Assembly (NCBI RefSeq): GCF_001021085.1
Contig: NZ_CP004021.1
Span: 246,501-310,500 of the forward strand
Source of the DNA: Candidatus Liberibacter africanus PTSAPSY
GTDB lineage: Bacteria > Pseudomonadota > Alphaproteobacteria > Rhizobiales > Rhizobiaceae
Reading direction: 5' to 3'
Length of the DNA: 64,000 nucleotides
Part shown: piece by piece, positions 9,248 through 16,545 of the stretch
Layout of the letters: each line of letters starts with the position of its first letter
Position numbering within the stretch: the stretch's first letter is position 1
The notes under the pieces: generated by a model
What the model saw: only the letters and a program-made list of their open reading frames with translations
What the model was told of the DNA's origin: nothing
Databases searched by the model: none
Translations under genes and position numbers: made by a program

Positions 9248-10081
9248 TTTTCACAGACTCCTAATCATTAGTATATGTATAAAAAACAACAATATCATAC
9301 ATTAAAAAGACACTTCATTCAACGAGCAACTCATTTGATAACTATATAGAAAGATATGCCATAATCTTATCAGATCAAAAGATAGACTATTCTATCTTTG
9401 CATATCCTGCTTATATAAAAGTACTTTCATTAGCGTACAGCATTATGAAATTTAAAACACTATAATAGCAATTTAAATGATAAAAATTTTTAGGTTAAAA
9501 CCACTCATCTATATGTATAAAAAACCATACCATGGACATTAAATGATCGTATAATAAAGGAAATTTTCATACTGTTGATAATCAATCAACACTTATAAAT
9601 CATATGTTATAAATCATATGTTTAAAATTAATATTCATTAAATCTATTTAATTGAGGAATAAGAATGCATTAACAAGACAAAAGACCTAATAGGTTCTAT
9701 AATTATCTCGAAAAAATAAATAGCTTATACCGACCGAACCTAGTAATTGCTGAAATGGTGAGTCATTGATTCCACGCAACTATTTTTATATTCTCCCCTA
9801 ACTTTCTCAATTATAAATAATAGTATAGACCGAATTAATTGCAACTATGTTGATTCATCGCTTGTGTTTCAGAAACAGGGAGAATAAAATTACTAATAGA
9901 TATTTCTTAAGGAATAATGCTATTTACTATTTAAAAGCAAAACTGTTAAAGACATAAGATTCGTTGTAGATGATATCTAGAAATAAAATGTTCATTCATG
10001 TATTAATGAAGATATTTCTGTTTAAATAAATGGTAATGTTATAAAGATCAAACTAGTATTTTAAGATAGCGGTTCTATACG
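9248..10081. other. Long intergenic region without a recognisable gene
   Basis: About 830 nt of AT-rich DNA with stop codons in all frames. No RNA gene was recognised. It contains the promoter regions of the peroxiredoxin gene (minus) and cpdR (plus), and one short tandem duplication (9593-9620). It may be a decayed gene, but no protein similarity could be seen. Confidence 0.6.
9593..9620. repeat. 14-bp perfect tandem duplication
   Basis: The 14-mer TTATAAATCATATG occurs twice in direct succession (9593-9606 and 9607-9620). Each copy includes the 6-bp palindrome CATATG. It lies in non-coding DNA about 460 nt before cpdR. Confidence 0.9.
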
Positions 10082-10444
10082 ATGAGTCAAAAAATTTTGC
10101 TCGCTGAAGACGACAATGATATGCGGCGTTTCTTAATAAAAGCTTTAGGGAAAGCTGGGTATGAAGTAATATCCTGCAATAATGGAGCTAGCGCATATGA
10201 TAAAGTGCGTGAAGAACCTTTTTCTTTGCTTTTAACGGATATTGTAATGCCAGAAATGGATGGTATCGAGTTAGCACGTCGAGCAACTGAATTAGATCCT
10301 GATTTAAAAGTAATGTTTATTACAGGATTTGCTGCCGTTGCTTTAAATCCTGATTCCAATGCTCCTAAAAATGCAAAAGTTCTATCAAAACCTTTTCATT
10401 TACGAGACCTCGTTAATGAAGTAAATAGGTTGTTAACTATATAA
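10082..10444 (+). CDS. cpdR: Single-domain response regulator CpdR
   Basis: CpdR is a receiver-only protein that, when unphosphorylated, brings ClpXP to the cell pole and promotes turnover of CtrA and other targets in the alphaproteobacterial cell cycle; the CckA-ChpT relay phosphorylates it. All receiver residues are present in 120 residues: acidic pocket Glu9/Asp10/Asp11, phospho-acceptor Asp53 in LLLTDIVMPEMDG, Thr81, and Lys103 in VLSKPF. The sequence around ITGFAAVALNPDS is nearly diagnostic for rhizobial CpdR. No output domain follows. It precedes tRNA-Val by 82 nt. The ribosome site is weak. Keeping this regulator in a reduced genome suggests that regulated CtrA proteolysis persists. 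Confidence 0.95.
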   Translation: MSQKILLAEDDNDMRRFLIKALGKAGYEVISCNNGASAYDKVREEPFSLLLTDIVMPEMDGIELARRATELDPDLKVMFITGFAAVALNPDSNAPKNAKVLSKPFHLRDLVNEVNRLLTI

Positions 10445-10526
10445 AATAAAATGTAAAACCAATAAATTAGTTGACGAAATTAGATAATATGTTTTAGAAA
10501 TGATACATATACGACTATTTGAAAAA

Positions 10527-10601
10527 GGGCATGTAGTTCATTGGTAGAACACTACGTTGACATCGTAGGGGTAACAAGTTCGATTCTTGTCATGCCCACC
10601 A
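10527..10601 (+). tRNA. tRNA-Val (anticodon GAC)
   Basis: Seventy-five nucleotides including encoded CCA (10599-10601). Acceptor stem GGGCATG pairs with CATGCCC. The anticodon stem-loop CTACG-TTGACAT-CGTAG gives anticodon GAC. The T arm has GTTCGATTC. Its 3' end is repeated 719 nt downstream (see the islet entry). Confidence 0.96.
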
Positions 10602-10605
10602 TTGA
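10587..10605 (+). repeat. att-like direct repeat, copy in tRNA-Val
   Basis: Nineteen nucleotides, TTGTCATGCCCACCATTGA, comprising the tRNA-Val 3' end with CCA and four bases beyond. Confidence 0.6.
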
Positions 10606-10745
10606 AAATTTAAGTTGTTGATTTAACGGTATTTTTTATAATGTTTGATCGCCTCTTTGGGAAGGTAAGACTAACGTTTTACTTCCTTCTTCAATTATAA
10701 ACCTTTTTGATGTATAGTAGAGGGAAAAGGAACGGAAGAAATACA

Positions 10746-11090
10746 ATGAATAAAGCAGCCGATATACCATCCGGAGACAAGGAAAAGTACGTTACCAAAT
10801 TAGATCTCTTGAATAAAGATCATGAACACTTAAGCGAAAAAATAGACAGAGTAGATCATAGGGTTGATAAATTTGAACAGATAATAGATAGACTCTCTGA
10901 TAGAATAGATACCCGATTTGATAAAATCGATACTTGGTTTGAAAAAATAGATAGCCGGTTTGAAAAAATAAATTTACGTTTTGAAAATATACGTGTTGAG
11001 ATGCAGAATATTATTTGGAAAATACCAGCCATACTTGCGGTTATCATGACAACTTTAAGCGGAGTAGCTAAATTATTCCACTGGATCTAA
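10746..11090 (+). CDS. Coiled-coil protein with C-terminal membrane anchor, unknown function
   Basis: I do not recognise a named family. The 114-residue protein (start ATG 10746 with GGAAG a few bases upstream; an earlier ATG at 10707 lacks such a site) has a charged N-terminus, then about seven heptads in near-perfect register, such as DTRFDKI, DTWFEKI, DSRFEKI and NLRFENI, and ends with one hydrophobic segment (IPAILAVIMTTLSGVAKLF). The likely form is a trimeric or dimeric coiled coil anchored by its C-terminus. Similar short coiled-coil/TM proteins are common near phage lysis genes and toxin-like islets, but that is only an analogy. It lies inside the tRNA-Val-flanked islet and ends 3 bp into the convergent holin-like frame. 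Confidence 0.7.
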   Translation: MNKAADIPSGDKEKYVTKLDLLNKDHEHLSEKIDRVDHRVDKFEQIIDRLSDRIDTRFDKIDTWFEKIDSRFEKINLRFENIRVEMQNIIWKIPAILAVIMTTLSGVAKLFHWI

Positions 11091-11293
11091 CCCCTCCTCT
11101 TCTGCACGATTTTGTCCGTGTACCAAAAGACAAAAATGCACGCAATAATCCCTTATTCAAAGGGAGTAAGAACAGCAAGAAGACTTTGACTAAAGAGGTT
11201 CTCTTTTACCCCCCACCATACCAATAAGGGATAAATGATACTCCAAAAAACGGTCGTCAGAGGCCGAACCATTGCCGTGAATCTTAAACCCAT
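11087..11293 (-). pseudogene. Holin-like (GTA-holin-type) frame with an in-frame stop
   Basis: Starting at ATG 11293, the minus-strand frame reads 46 residues with two hydrophobic stretches (around VRPLTTVFWSIIYPLLVWW and FSQSLLAVLTPF), meets TAA at 11153-11155, and then continues open for 21 more codons (GIIACIFVFWYTDKI, then basic residues) to TAG at 11087. The pattern of membrane segment, 'VRP' motif, second segment, and a final segment ending in FWYxDK plus basic residues resembles the three-helix gene-transfer-agent/phage holin family. The match is by eye and moderate. The stop would truncate it after two helices, so it is called a pseudogene; a 46-residue product cannot be excluded. Confidence 0.4.
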
Positions 11294-11305
11294 TGAACAC
11301 CGCTT

Positions 11306-11324
11306 TTGTCATGCCCACAATTGA
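11306..11324 (+). repeat. att-like direct repeat, distal copy
   Basis: Nineteen nucleotides matching 10587-10605 at 18 positions; the CCA triplet of the tRNA reads CAA here. It marks the distal edge of the putative islet. Confidence 0.55.
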
Positions 11325-12061
11325 TAAAGAAAATTTCGGAACATGTGCTATTTCAATATTAGAATTGAATTACAAATTTTATAGTATGAAGCACTATCAT
11401 TTTGTATAACATATATTTTTTATGAAAATAGTTATGGAGTAAAAAGAAAATATTTAAGTAATTTTCAGAAAACTTATTCTGGTTAAAGAGTCATTGATTT
11501 TACATTATAAAACCATTTAGGATATATAATACGACAATATCGCTATATATTTTAGGAATTTTATTTTGCAAAATAATTGATCTATTCGACAAACTATATT
11601 TTTGCACAATATTTACAATAATATTATTAAATACCAAAGTGAATAAAAACTGTGTCAATCATTATTGATGAGACTATACAACTATTAAATGGATATTTTA
11701 TACCTTCTTTTGATGATTAAGAATAATTAGCCATCCATAAAAACGAATGAGTCGCTGGGGAAAAGTATCCACTAATCCCAAGAACTCCTCTCTTATTTTT
11801 TATAATTTTATGAAAGTGATAAAAAAACAGTCAAAACATTTTATTAATATGCATTATTATATTATTTATTGAAGAGACTTGGACAGCGCACAAAGTAAGA
11901 AAAACGAAAGTTATGTATTTACGCAATGGATGCTATGTTGTCTGCAGTAAAACAATACCAAAAAACAAAAGAGTAAAATTATTTACCTTGAAGCATTCTG
12001 CGCAACATAAAGATGAATTAAATTCAATAAAAATTCTTAATTATCATAAAATAGCTAGTTA
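11325..12061. other. Intergenic region without a supported gene
   Basis: About 740 nt of AT-rich DNA between the islet and rlmE. A 77-codon plus-strand frame beginning at 11913 runs into the antisense of rlmE and has no ribosome site, so it is not accepted. Nothing else was recognised. Confidence 0.6.
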
Positions 12062-12745
12062 TTATTTTTTAAATCCTGTAGCAAGCATAAACATTTCTAC
12101 TGATTCTGTACGAGATGCCATTGGTTTAATATGGATAACTTTTTGAAAATTTTTTTTGAGCAGACAAAGTATATCGTTCGTCGTTCCTCCTTGAAACGTT
12201 TTAACAAGAAAATCGCCACCTACATTCAACGTTTCCAAAGCAAAAAATGCTGCAGCTTCACATAAACTCATAGTACGCAAATGATCAATTTTACGATTAC
12301 CAATAGTCGGATATGCCATGTCAGACAATACAAGATCAGGATTTCCACCTATCGCCTGATGTATAAATTCCCAAGAATTTAAATCTAAAAAATCAAATTT
12401 GAAAAATTTAACCCCTATAATAGGTTCCATTTCCAATATATCTATAGCAACTACACGAATATTTTTATCATTAGAACCAGTAATACGTGCCGCTACTTGT
12501 GACCAACTTCCTGGATAAGATCCAAGATCAACAATACGTCTATTAGATTGAAGTATCCGGTGTTTTTCATTAATCTGGAGCAATTTATACGCAGAGCGTG
12601 CGCGCCAACCTTCTAATTGTGCTTTTTGCACATAAGGATCATTAATATGGCGATTCAACCAATTTCGCGAAGATCCTTGACAAGAATCATTCTTTACCTT
12701 CTGAGTTAAACTACGTCGTAAAGAACTACTAGATAATTTGACCAT
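12062..12745 (-). CDS. rlmE: 23S rRNA (uridine-2'-O) methyltransferase RlmE (RrmJ/FtsJ)
   Basis: Methylates the 2'-OH of U2552 in the 23S rRNA A-loop, using S-adenosylmethionine, late in large-subunit assembly. The 227-residue protein contains the K-D-K-E tetrad of the family: Lys in RSAYKLLQI, Asp in [10 protein letters not shown], Lys in [11 protein letters not shown] and Glu in [10 protein letters not shown]. The cofactor loop is [15 protein letters not shown]. The first ~35 basic residues are a usual rhizobial extension. It is a lone gene between long non-coding stretches; expected neighbours such as a Ppx/GppA phosphatase are not present. Confidence 0.95.
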   Translation of the reverse strand: MVKLSSSSLRRSLTQKVKNDSCQGSSRNWLNRHINDPYVQKAQLEGWRARSAYKLLQINEKHRILQSNRRIVDLGSYPGSWSQVAARITGSNDKNIRVVAIDILEMEPIIGVKFFKFDFLDLNSWEFIHQAIGGNPDLVLSDMAYPTIGNRKIDHLRTMSLCEAAAFFALETLNVGGDFLVKTFQGGTTNDILCLLKKNFQKVIHIKPMASRTESVEMFMLATGFKK

Positions 12746-13028
12746 AAATTTTATTTTTTCCCTATTGTAAAAAATACTTTTGATATCAAAGTTATTTTGT
12801 TATCACGAGAGATCCTTCTAAAAATACCTTTTCCCAAGCACTATAAATTTGTACAAATAAAAAATAATCGAAAACAATATATTATGTCAAATATTCATAA
12901 TAGTAAAATATAAATAATCAAATCAAAAGAGTGAATGTTAATGTATATTGACAAAAAAAGAGAGAATATTGACCTTTTAATGAATTTATAGTTTAAAAAC
13001 CACAAATTTTTATCTATAGTCAATGTAC

Positions 13029-13102
13029 TGGGGAATAGTTCAATGGCAGAACGACGGACTCTGACTCCGTTAATCTTGGTTCGAATCCAAGTTCCCCAAC
13101 CA
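13029..13102 (+). tRNA. tRNA-Gln (anticodon CTG)
   Basis: Seventy-four nucleotides including encoded CCA (13100-13102). Acceptor stem TGGGGAA pairs with TTCCCCA. The anticodon stem-loop ACGGA-CTCTGAC-TCCGT gives CTG, reading CAG. The first base pair U1-A72 is characteristic of bacterial tRNA-Gln. Confidence 0.95.
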
Positions 13103-13650
13103 AATATCAAATGCATTTAATAACAGTATAATGTTTTTTGATTATTAAAAACCGATGGGTAAATAGCAAAAAACTGAATCAGCGTTCATTTGACATGTTC
13201 ATTGTTTGTTTTATATATTCACCAAAACCGTAAAAAAATTAGATGGCAAATCTTCCCTATAATCTGAAAATATTTATAGCTAATTAACATAGGAAAATGA
13301 ACAATTATATCTTAGTTGGTCTTATTATCTGTTTTATAAATGTATAATAAAGCCCATCGATAAATTACTTGTACCCATTCATGTCAAATTGATGGATAAA
13401 AGCACTCATATTAGCTGTATATTATTTTGATATTCAAAATAAAAACCTGCTATTAATGTGAACCTATTCAGGATGAGTATCAGCAATGAAATTGCATATA
13501 CTTAAATAGAAATAAATATTCAATTATCTATCAACCCTACCCTGTAAATTACTTTTGTATGTCTTTTACCATTATTCAAGATTATTAAAAAAGTACAGAC
13601 ACCCATAACAGTATAAATGTAGTGTCATGATTTTGAAATATTTCAAAGAT
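13103..13650. other. Intergenic region, nothing recognised
   Basis: About 550 nt of AT-rich DNA between tRNA-Gln and the 3' end of the MdfA-like gene. No open frame with support and no RNA motif was found. Confidence 0.6.
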
Positions 13651-14871
13651 TTAAACAGTAGGTGTTTTGTCTTTGTGTGAAAAATGACGAATAAAAATTG
13701 TGACTAAAATCAACCACAATAATCCACTTGATAAATTCAACAAATTGAAAGCATATTCACGCCCCCATAGATAAATAATCTTAGAAGCCTCAATACCTAA
13801 AATAAATACTATCATACCGATCATCGACATAGCAGCAGAAACAGTCCCTTTGCTAATATCACTGGAAAATAATGTTAGTCTAGTCAAACAGGCATTAGAT
13901 ATACCAAGACCAAATGTATATAAACTTAAACCAGCTGTAATCCATATAAAATCACTTGATGGGTAAAGTTCTGAACCTAAAAAAGCAACTATCAGACCAA
14001 TAATCATGGGCTTTTCACTCAATTTTATCAGATTAATGAGAGTTATTTTTTCGGTTAAATAACTCAACGTGAAATTACCAACAATTAGTCCACCTAAAAC
14101 AGGTACTTGTAAAAAAGAATAGGTAATAATCGAAAGCCCTTTTCCACTAATAAGAATAACAGGAGAAAGAGCGATCCAAGCAAACAATGGAACATTTGCT
14201 AATCCTATTGCAAGTGAACCATTAATAAAAAGTTTATTTTTTAGCACATCCTTATAATCACATCCTAGACGATAAAAGGATAATGTTTCTCCTTTCTTCT
14301 GTACTGTTTCTGGCATAAACAACAACAAACCTACGAATGAAAATAAAGATACAATCGCAACAATTACAAACATACCCTGCCAAGGAAGAATGTTAACTAA
14401 TACTGCACCAACCAATGGACCCAGCAGAGGAGAAACCAACGCAATATTTGCCATCAGCGCAATAATTTTAACACAAATTTTTTCCTCAAACGCCTCTTGA
14501 ATCGTCGCATAACCAACAGAACCAATAAAACATAATCCTATGCCTTGTAGGAATCTCATGAACATGAACTGCTCAATGCTTGAAGAAAATAGAATTGCAA
14601 AACAGCTAATAATAAAGAAAATAACACCTAGAAGCATAACCGGACGTCTTCCACGTATATCTGACAAAGGCCCAAAAAACCATTGTAATAGAACACCTCC
14701 AGCGAGATAAGCAGTGAACGAAGTAGGAACCCATTCAATCCCTGCGTTGAAATTTGCTACGATCTCCAACATAGCTGGCTGAATCATATCATTAGCGATA
14801 TAAGCAGCGAATTCAAATATTGCCAAACTCAAAGAAAATAATATACTATCACGTTTTGATAAAGATGGCAT
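13651..14871 (-). CDS. mdfA: MdfA-like multidrug/proton antiporter (MFS)
   Basis: Twelve-helix major facilitator predicted to export lipophilic cations and other compounds in exchange for protons. From the preferred ATG at 14871 (AGGA nine nt upstream; another ATG at 14877 is too close to it) there are 406 residues. The first helix reads FEFAAYIANDMIQPAM and keeps the two acidic residues essential in E. coli MdfA (Glu26 and Asp34 there; Glu20 and Asp28 here). Motif A is GPLSDIRGRRPVM (residues 67-79), and the Arg of MRFLQGIGLCF (Arg106) matches MdfA Arg112. Similarity to MdfA as remembered continues along the length, including RLTLFSSDISKGTVSAAM. It is more MdfA-like than expected for a generic Bcr/CflA protein, which hints at transfer from a gammaproteobacterium. 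Confidence 0.9.
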   Translation of the reverse strand: MPSLSKRDSILFSLSLAIFEFAAYIANDMIQPAMLEIVANFNAGIEWVPTSFTAYLAGGVLLQWFFGPLSDIRGRRPVMLLGVIFFIISCFAILFSSSIEQFMFMRFLQGIGLCFIGSVGYATIQEAFEEKICVKIIALMANIALVSPLLGPLVGAVLVNILPWQGMFVIVAIVSLFSFVGLLLFMPETVQKKGETLSFYRLGCDYKDVLKNKLFINGSLAIGLANVPLFAWIALSPVILISGKGLSIITYSFLQVPVLGGLIVGNFTLSYLTEKITLINLIKLSEKPMIIGLIVAFLGSELYPSSDFIWITAGLSLYTFGLGISNACLTRLTLFSSDISKGTVSAAMSMIGMIVFILGIEASKIIYLWGREYAFNLLNLSSGLLWLILVTIFIRHFSHKDKTPTV

Positions 14872-14970
14872 ACACATAAATCCTTATTAATATATACAAC
14901 AGACCTATCCAGATAAGTGAAGATCTAATAGCAAATAACGCATTAAATTTAATTTAATTTCACTAATTTA

Positions 14971-16011
14971 TTAGAAGCTTTTCTTTAAACCAAATGATAA
15001 ATCAATGCCTGATTTTTCTTTCTCATATTTATAATTCACAGATGTTTTTGCTTGTAATCCGCGAGGCATATCATATCTAACTTCAACACCAGAAGAAAAT
15101 AGATTATTTTTTGGCGATTCATTAGATTTCACCTTCCAAAAATACTGTCCTCCTAAAGAAACGCTGACATCTTGTAAAACGCTCATCTTATATCCACCAA
15201 AAACAGAATATCTAGATTGATCATAATAAGAATTAGCACCACTAGCCCATATAGCGCCAAAATCAACAGTACCTTTATTACCCAAAGAAGAACTGACATT
15301 ACCACGCATAACTATGTTTTTAGTCTTAACATCATAACCACCAGTAACCGTAGAAGTCATATTTCCAAGAGCGTACGAAGCCATATAACCAAGACCAAAC
15401 CCCTGTTTATTATCTGTTTTTTGCAAAAGATCCACAGAAATACCTGCTTTGTAACTACCATAACTACGTTGATAAGCAAGAGATGTCATCTTATCTAAAT
15501 CATCATTAACATTACGTAGAACAGCCGAATCATAAACAGAACTAACTTCATCACTCCAAGGAGTATAATGACCTACCTTTAACCCATTCATACTGACATA
15601 TAACTGATCCAAAACAAATTTAATAGATGGAAGAGTAAATGAAATAGAGCGAATACTAGGATTAGAAAAGCCTATCGATGACAAATCCGAAGCTTCCATA
15701 TTCCACTTTGTATTACCTTTAATAGGCCCAAAAATAGTAGGCTGCATCAAACCTAATTCAACCATTCCTTTTATAGGAAACTTATGAAGAGAAGTAGTGC
15801 TGGCACCATTTGCCCACTGATGGACAAAACTTCCACCAATAGATCCATTCGATTTCACATAAGGCAAAAAATCACTTATTTTACTATAACCTTTCTCGCA
15901 ATTATTGCGACAAATAACTGCTTTATTCTTACGAACTTCCGCGAAAGATTCGCTGTAAGAAATAATCGCAAAAACAGCAACAGATCCTAAAAAAAATTTT
16001 TTACATTTCAT
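14971..16011 (-). CDS. Outer-membrane porin (alphaproteobacterial Porin_2 type)
   Basis: A beta-barrel channel protein of 346 residues. A signal peptide (basic start, core FFLGSVAVFAIISY, cleavage near SFA-EV) is followed by a region with alternating hydrophobic/polar strands rich in Gly, Ser, Tyr and Asn, ending in the aromatic C-terminal residue typical of barrel proteins (SFGLKKSF). Two cysteines (ICRNNCEKGY) lie close together soon after cleavage, where rhizobial porins have a short Cys-bounded loop. The family assignment comes from overall pattern, not strong motifs. The ribosome site is AGGA about 7 nt before the ATG. As one of few outer-membrane pores, it would be important for nutrient entry. 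Confidence 0.82.
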   Translation of the reverse strand: MKCKKFFLGSVAVFAIISYSESFAEVRKNKAVICRNNCEKGYSKISDFLPYVKSNGSIGGSFVHQWANGASTTSLHKFPIKGMVELGLMQPTIFGPIKGNTKWNMEASDLSSIGFSNPSIRSISFTLPSIKFVLDQLYVSMNGLKVGHYTPWSDEVSSVYDSAVLRNVNDDLDKMTSLAYQRSYGSYKAGISVDLLQKTDNKQGFGLGYMASYALGNMTSTVTGGYDVKTKNIVMRGNVSSSLGNKGTVDFGAIWASGANSYYDQSRYSVFGGYKMSVLQDVSVSLGGQYFWKVKSNESPKNNLFSSGVEVRYDMPRGLQAKTSVNYKYEKEKSGIDLSFGLKKSF

Positions 16012-16545
16012 AACATATCCTATCTAATTTATACTCAAATCAAGATCATAGTTTTTACCAAAATGCTCAATACAGAACGAGCAAACGACAAGACAAACCA
16101 CACTTATCATCCCATCTAACAACGGGCATAAGTAAAAGTTAACAAAAAAACAATAAATAATTTAATTAATTCACATCTTTATTTTTTTTGTTAAAAATGT
16201 AGCATATAAGGTATATAATGGTGTATTTTTATCGCTTGTTTCATGCAAATATATTTAATTCCTGTTTCATGATAAATATCAAAAATGGAAAACAGATAAC
16301 GCGTATTCAAAATACACACAGACATAAAGTGGTATTATCAACTTATATTTTTCTGTTATTGACCGGATAAAATACGATTTTACGCATCAAAATCTCAGTC
16401 AAAGCAATATATTATCTGTATATCCAAAAAAATGATAGATATCAAAAGTGCATGAAACATACAAAGTATAGAGGAGAAATAACTATTTTTAAAACCATTA
16501 ATTACATATTTCTCACTCTATCAATGTATATAAAAGATTATTAAC
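16012..16545. other. Intergenic region with no gene
   Basis: About 530 nt between the porin and pheT. The part next to the porin should carry its promoter; the rest is AT-rich and without coding signal. Confidence 0.6.

Larger units (their letters stand above)
10587..11324. mobile_element. Small tRNA-Val-flanked islet (integrated-element remnant)
   Basis: The last 15 nt of tRNA-Val plus the next four bases form a 19-nt word (10587-10605) that recurs at 11306-11324 with 18 of 19 matches; the mismatch falls in the CCA triplet. Direct repeats of a tRNA 3' end are the usual attL/attR trace of phage or island integration. Between them lie a coiled-coil membrane protein gene (plus) and a holin-like frame with an in-frame stop (minus), both phage-like in style. 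No integrase remains, so this would be a remnant. Chance duplication of a 19-mer is unlikely but was not tested. Confidence 0.5.

Noticed and set aside
11913..12146. 77-codon plus-strand frame
   Set aside because: No ribosome site, and its second part is antisense to the conserved rlmE 3' end.
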